This document shows, in pieces, positions 20,161 to 23,832 of a DNA stretch of 23,832 nucleotides. The position numbers and the translations under genes are program-made. Source of the stretch: Saccoglossus kowalevskii (taxonomy: Eukaryota > Hemichordata > Enteropneusta > Harrimaniidae); contig NW_003119493.1 of the NCBI RefSeq assembly GCF_000003605.2, positions 1 through 23,832 of the forward strand. The letters run 5' to 3'. The notes under the pieces are model-generated. The model was not told the origin of the DNA, ran no database searches, and was given only the letters and a program-made list of their open reading frames with translations. Numbering within the stretch: position 1 is the stretch's first letter; every line of letters starts with the position of its first letter.

Positions 20161-20569
20161 ATGAGTATTTAAATTGTTCAGTGTATTCGGGTGATGAGTT
20201 TACTTTATTTGTGTTCAATGTTTACCTGTCATGAGTAAAAACTTTCTATGTACAATCATTGATTTTCAATTCATTGACGCACTATGTGTGAAAGGCACAT
20301 TCAAAAATAGAATGATTTGATTCTCAACTTTGAATGTCGAAATTCTGATCTTTCAGAGGGTATTGACATTAAATGTGCAATGACCTTTGTGCGTCTTGTT
20401 TTCACGTTTGATTTCACACATAACACATTTTGCAGTGGACAGAAAATGATATATCAATTTGAATAAATGAATGTATGCACAATTTATTTGACGACCACTT
20501 GTTCTAACGAGAAAGTAGTTCTCGTATTGCTCACTCCTAATCTTCTTGTTGTATTTTTTCATTACTCAG
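20161..20569. other. SCAI intron remainder ending in splice acceptor
   Basis: No repeat or extra exon is seen. The stretch ends in a T-rich tract and ATTACTCAG, the acceptor for the exon at 20570. The minus-strand frame at 20353-20562 has no recognisable product. Confidence 0.6.
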
Positions 20570-20666
20570 GCCGGAACTTTGTGTGAAGAAGTTGAGATAT
20601 TATGCACGGTTTGTGGTGGTGTGTTTGCTACTCAGAAAAATCAGTCTAGTACGGGAACTTATTCAG
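20570..20666 (+). CDS. SCAI: SCAI coding exon (third in window)
   Basis: The first G completes the Gly codon GG|G. The exon then reads PELCVKKLRYYARFVVVCLL followed by LRKISLVRELIQ. The block KKLRYYARF-VVCLLL is diagnostic of SCAI. Vertebrates have an additional residue at the preceding junction (KEDRPEL against KEGPEL here), so the junction loop is one residue shorter. The exon ends in CAG at a codon boundary with the donor GTATGT. The long open frame seen from about 20546 is in a different frame and is a shadow of this exon. Confidence 0.96.
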
Positions 20667-21275
20667 GTATGTTACGCAGTGTTGCTGTTTTCTTTCATAA
20701 CAAGTACAAATTACATAAATGTGATGGGTATTTCTGTTTATTATGATACCTAGAGGTGGTAATAATCCTATAAGAAATCTCACTTCTCTCCCTTTCCTGA
20801 CAGTACATTGGATATCAGTTTGTTTTTTTCATTTTCTTGCATAATTATTAATAGCTGTTCAGTGCTTTGGACTTAAATCTGCGCATGTGCAGATGACGCT
20901 TCAAGAGACATGCAACTGTAGTATTAATGTAAGATTCAAACGTTCATTGGGTGAGAAATTATGTTTTGAATGAGTTTTTACTTCTCTTCTGTTAACAAAG
21001 TTGAGAAGAGCTTTTTGTATTATTGTCACGTGATTTGCCACATCAACTTTACATTTTCAACTTCTTAAAAACTCTCAGCTGTATGGTTTTCATACTCGCA
21101 ATGATAAAAATGTACCTTTGATGGGTCTCTCTCAGATTTATTTATAAGACATACTTTGTATGCCTGTGTTTATCAGACATACTCCTGATACATGTATTTT
21201 TAAGCAAAAACTTATCTCAACCAGTTGTGGTTAATGAGTGCTTTGTCATTTAGCTGTATTTTCTTTTTATGACAG
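20667..21275. other. SCAI intron with a decayed family A repeat
   Basis: The intron runs from GTATGT to TATGACAG. At about 21000-21150 it contains a decayed family A head (listed separately). The rest is AT-rich and featureless. Confidence 0.7.
21000..21150 (+). repeat. Decayed family A repeat head in SCAI intron
   Basis: TTGAGAAGAGCTTTTTGTAT, ACATTTTCAACTTCTT, AAATGTACCTTTGATGGGTC and TCTCTCAGATTTATTTAT follow the same order as the heads at 8363 and 14478. The internal tandem units are absent or unrecognisable. Confidence 0.7.
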
Positions 21276-21374
21276 GAATTAAATAAACAAATAGAAGAGT
21301 ATACTAGTTTATATGAACCAGAAGATCAGTTGGAATGGCAGCTAGTGCTCGGGGAAATCAGGTCATTTATTGAT
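21276..21374 (+). CDS. SCAI: SCAI coding exon (fourth in window)
   Basis: Thirty-three codons, phase 0 at both ends, between the acceptor TATGACAG and the donor GTATGT. It reads ELNKQIEEYTSLYEPEDQLE and WQLVLGEIRSFID. This aligns with the vertebrate segment ELSDEIEDYTHRFNTEDQVE followed by WNLVLQEVAAFIE. The conserved core is E-Y-T....EDQ-EW-LVL-E...FI. The exon is too short to show as a notable open frame and is recognised by homology and splice sites. Confidence 0.96.
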
Positions 21375-22355
21375 GTATGTATACCATCTATATATACCCG
21401 GTAACCACAGTCATTGCCTTGTGTTCAATATAAGTCCCTTGTGATATATACAACATACATTAAGTATTATTGTTTGTTTGAAATTTGAAATGCTATGTGT
21501 CAACAGCCACTAAAGCTTATTTGAACATTTTGTATAAACCCTTTGAATATCAATATTTTTCCAGTCAGCCAAAATTTTGCACGTTTTTGTGTTTTTTTCT
21601 ATAGTTTCCTTGTTTAATTTTGACCAAGTAGACATGATTTATAATCAGTAATATATTTATTGATCAAAATTTCAACAACAAATAAAAACAATGCTGCTGG
21701 TTTATGTTATGAATGGTGAATGTAATGCACAGATGCTTATTGTGATTACATTGATAACTCTAACTGGCTTGTATTATCAGCTTGTACTTTGGTTGGCACA
21801 AGTTAAACAAAATATGCGCATTTCATTTACTGTCTCTTTCAAGATTGCCATCTGACAGCCTTTGGAGTGCAAAACGATGCACCATAGTCAAGATTTCATT
21901 CAAATTTTGTACATATTTAGAATTTAAGGAATCCTTGATGCACATCATATTTTTTGTAAGGGATCTTGAAAGCTGGCAGCCATTTTGTTTACAATGGTGC
22001 TTTTTCACAGCCATATCTGTGAAATGCTTGAACTAATCACATTCAAATACATACCTAATGCTTGTAAGTGTGAGCTGCACATCCTTAATATTGCTTGGTT
22101 TGGGATGTGAGATGAAAAAAAAACTAATCTTTGATATAAACCATGTGATACTTGCTGCATAAGATAACTTCACTAAAAATGACCTACGTAATAATGGGCG
22201 TGTGTCCATGATCAAACTAAATCCTAAATTTTGTTTTAAATCTTTTCACAATCAGTTCCCTCCCAACTACAAAACAGTAGTAAAAATATGTCATTTTAAC
22301 AATTTCACGATAATGACTTATAATAACGTATTCAGTGATTGTGTTTACATTGCAG
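21375..22355. other. SCAI intron with a diverged family B fragment
   Basis: The intron runs from GTATGT to TTACATTGCAG. Apart from the diverged family B sequence at about 21840-22085 it is AT-rich with no exon. Small frames on both strands at 21782-22036 fall within the repeat. Confidence 0.65.
21840..22085 (+). repeat. Diverged family B repeat fragment
   Basis: ATTCAAATTTTGTACATATT, CTTGATGCACATCAT, then AAGCTGGCAGCCATTTTGTT and GCCATATCTGTGAAATGCTT match the X/Y unit order of the copies at 6430 and 8706 with many substitutions. It is clearly older than those copies. Confidence 0.7.
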
Positions 22356-22508
22356 GCAGAGCAGATAATTAATGTCATAGAGACAGATACCAAACCATTA
22401 GTATTAACACATAGATTAAGTAAAGATGGCGTACCGGCATTGGACAGAGGACAACATGTATATCTTACATTACAAGAAGCACTGATCATTGGCAATTGTA
22501 ATGAACAG
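22356..22508 (+). CDS. SCAI: SCAI coding exon (fifth in window)
   Basis: Fifty-one codons, phase 0 at both ends, from the acceptor TTACATTGCAG to the donor GTAACA. It begins AEQIINVIETDTKPLVLTHR, continues LSKDGVPALDRGQHVYLTLQ and ends EALIIGNCNEQ. The ending LIIGNCN-Q is identical in pattern to vertebrate SCAI (DALIIGNCNNQ), and the N-RL...G.P.L..G spacing also matches. The middle is less conserved, as expected for this part of the protein. An open frame starting at 22335 reads into this exon from the intron and past its donor; the true limits are set by the splice sites. Confidence 0.96.
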
Positions 22509-22751
22509 GTAACAACATCTTATTATGATTATACATCTGGCAGTAAAGACAGTATAATTTAACTGGCAGTGAAAACTCAAGTCAATGCAAAGACACTTAC
22601 AACATTGTGTCTGATTGGCTATCCAACCCTAACACCCAACAATCAGACCAATCAAAGATAAGCTTGTTTGCTAACAGGTTTTTTTAACAAATCAAATTCG
22701 GTCTTGCATATATGCTTTGATACAATTTAAAAAACTCTTGTTCAAGAGTTT
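22509..22751. other. SCAI intron start, no feature called
   Basis: Intronic DNA with a partly self-complementary patch at about 22605-22660 (TCTGATTGG ... CAATCAGACC). No exon is seen. Confidence 0.55.
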
Positions 22752-22893
22752 TACTGTAAAATACTTTATTTTAGCTGGATTTAATATTCGCTGAATAGAT
22801 TTTTTTTGGTGTTTTGTATGGAATTTATTTTCACTGATTTTTGAAGTTTAATGAAAAATATAGGAAAAAAGGTATTTTATTTTCACTGAATGT
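22752..22893. mobile_element. Right-truncated TACTGT-end element in SCAI intron
   Basis: The left end TACTGTAAAATACTTTATTT and then AGCTGGATTTAATATTCGCT match the 9918-10128 element, followed by TATTTTCACTGATTTTTGA and AAAAAAGGTATTTTATTTTC. The match stops near 22893 and the right inverted end is missing. Confidence 0.82.
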
Positions 22894-23519
22894 AGATAGG
22901 AGTAATCTAATTTGTTAGGACAATACTTCTTGAAATGCCAGGTGAATTATATTGCGTGTTATACACACTGTTCATTTAATTGTATTAATCGATATAACAG
23001 GTAATTAAATTTTATTGAAGAAACATGTTTTGATGAGAATGGAATCACATTAAAGGCTTTTACAGTCTAAAATGTTCACCTATTACAAGATTATTTATTC
23101 TTTTATACATATTGTGCTGAAAATTTACTGTTCTGTTAAAAGGCTGATCTGTATTCATTCCAAAACATATCTGCTCCAGTTCATTTTTACATTCAACGCC
23201 ACCAACACATTCCCGGTTATTGACACCACAATCAAACACTTTTCTTTGTCTACATTAGACGTAGAAGCGATACAATGTATGCTTGAAATAAAATTTTGTT
23301 AATGAACCCAAACGTTAGCACAGTGTAAACCATTTTTTCGTTGCCATTTTATCTATTAAACTTATCAGAGAGAAATGGTGTATAATTGTGGTGTATATCA
23401 CAAGATATGTGTCTATACAATCATTGCACTGTCTTTGTGCATACTTTGCAGGATTATTGTAGTAACCTCAGATTTTCTTCTCAAGTTATTTTGAATTTTC
23501 TAATATTTATTATTTACAG
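22894..23519. other. SCAI intron remainder ending in splice acceptor
   Basis: AT-rich, no exon or repeat recognised. The plus-strand frame 23072-23302 has no family resemblance. The stretch ends TTATTATTTACAG, the acceptor for the exon at 23520. Confidence 0.6.
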
Positions 23520-23651
23520 ATTAAATTCAGTGAGTTGACCCTTGACATGTACAGAATATTACAGGCATTAGAAAGAGAACCAAAGGGAGATGACATCCAT
23601 CATCACCACCACCATAACGACTCATCACCTGCACCAGGTCAACAACCAGTG
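23520..23651 (+). CDS. SCAI: SCAI coding exon (sixth in window), with His6 run
   Basis: Forty-four codons, phase 0 at both ends. It opens IKFSELTLDMYRILQALERE followed by P, against vertebrate VKFSELTVDMFRMLQALERE followed by P. After this conserved helix comes a non-conserved linker, KGDDI, six consecutive His codons (23598-23615), NDSSPAPG and QQPV. The same point in vertebrate SCAI is a variable polar linker, so the His run is probably a tolerated lineage-specific insertion. The donor is GTATGT at 23652. The last five codons (GQQPV, 23637-23651) and the donor form the first unit of a 59-bp tandem repeat extending into the intron, so the 5' splice site is present several times. Confidence 0.93.
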
Positions 23652-23832
23652 GTATGTATGGCCTAATATTAATATGCAAATTATTTGTACCACTTGGTCA
23701 ACAACCAGTGGTATGCATGGCCTAATGTTAATATGCAAATTATATGTACCACTTGGTCAACAACCAGTGGTATGTATGGCCTAATATTAATATGCAAATT
23801 ATATGTACCACTTGGTCAACCAGTGGTATGTG
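23637..23832. repeat. 59-bp minisatellite spanning the SCAI exon/intron boundary
   Basis: Units start at 23637, 23696, 23755 and 23814, exactly 59 bp apart. The last is cut by the window edge and lacks three bases (AAC). Each begins GGTCAACAACCAGTGGTATG, which in unit 1 is coding up to 23651 and then the intron donor. Copy 2 has GTATGC instead of GTATGT at the donor. Unit 1 differs from units 2 and 3 at ATTTGTACC against ATATGTACC. Reading through the first donor meets TAA at 23664-23666 (V-C-M-A-stop). Confidence 0.96.

Larger units (their letters stand above)
13240..23651 (+). other. SCAI: SCAI gene segment: six exons, five complete introns
   Basis: Six exons join to 221 full codons with no stop, plus one leading base of a split codon. 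Introns are 6196, 951, 609, 981 and 1011 bp, all GT-AG. Phases are 2 before exon 1, 2, 2, then 0 for the rest. The product matches, in order and without gaps, the N-terminal to central part of animal SCAI (suppressor of cancer cell invasion, usually about 600 residues). In vertebrates this nuclear protein binds the MRTF-SRF transcription complex and restrains it, and has also been tied to double-strand-break repair. Earlier exons (the conserved N-terminus before RQ-L) and the larger C-terminal part are not in the window. Whether the gene is intact overall cannot be judged. Confidence 0.95.

Overview
The window is AT-rich metazoan nuclear DNA. The only gene I can recognise is spread over small exons (87-153 bp) with GT-AG introns. 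There are no bacterial-style operons, rRNA, tRNA or CRISPR arrays. The exons spell an animal SCAI protein. The dense load of short inverted-repeat transposons, tandem-structured repeats and the octamer TACATGTA suggests a marine invertebrate, but I cannot name a phylum or species from the sequence alone.

Layout: bases 1-13239 hold no recognisable exon. They are either a long upstream SCAI intron or the intergenic/5' flank. They contain a 32-bp satellite (1-135), a 15-bp minisatellite (1650-1927), a degenerate ~31-bp array (2166-2775), a 103/112-bp tandem repeat (3566-3987), repeat-family elements with 150-165-bp internal units (5126-5700, 6430-7140, 8363-9545), a 71-bp tandem array (7157-7451) and several inverted-repeat elements (545-741, 9918-10128, 10645-10954, 11265-11438, 11720-12121).

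Bases 13240-23651 carry six consecutive + strand coding exons of SCAI: 13240-13326, 19523-19618, 20570-20666, 21276-21374, 22356-22508 and 23520-23651. Joined, they give 221 full codons without a stop, and every junction keeps frame. They correspond to the N-terminal to middle part of the ~600-residue animal protein. The 5' exons lie upstream of or outside the window, and the 3' exons lie beyond its right edge. The introns hold a TA-flanked element (13412-13595), a 157-bp tandem-unit repeat (14478-15510), foldbacks (16553-16790, 16950-17031), a TTAA-flanked element (17407-17642), a two-subtype tandem array (19633-20160) and further repeat copies.

The most unusual feature is at the right edge. 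A 59-bp minisatellite (23637 to beyond 23832) begins inside the last SCAI exon, so the final 15 coding bases and the 5' splice site are repeated in tandem into the intron. I found no operon-like or defence-like new system here; the novelty is in the repeats and the duplicated splice donor.
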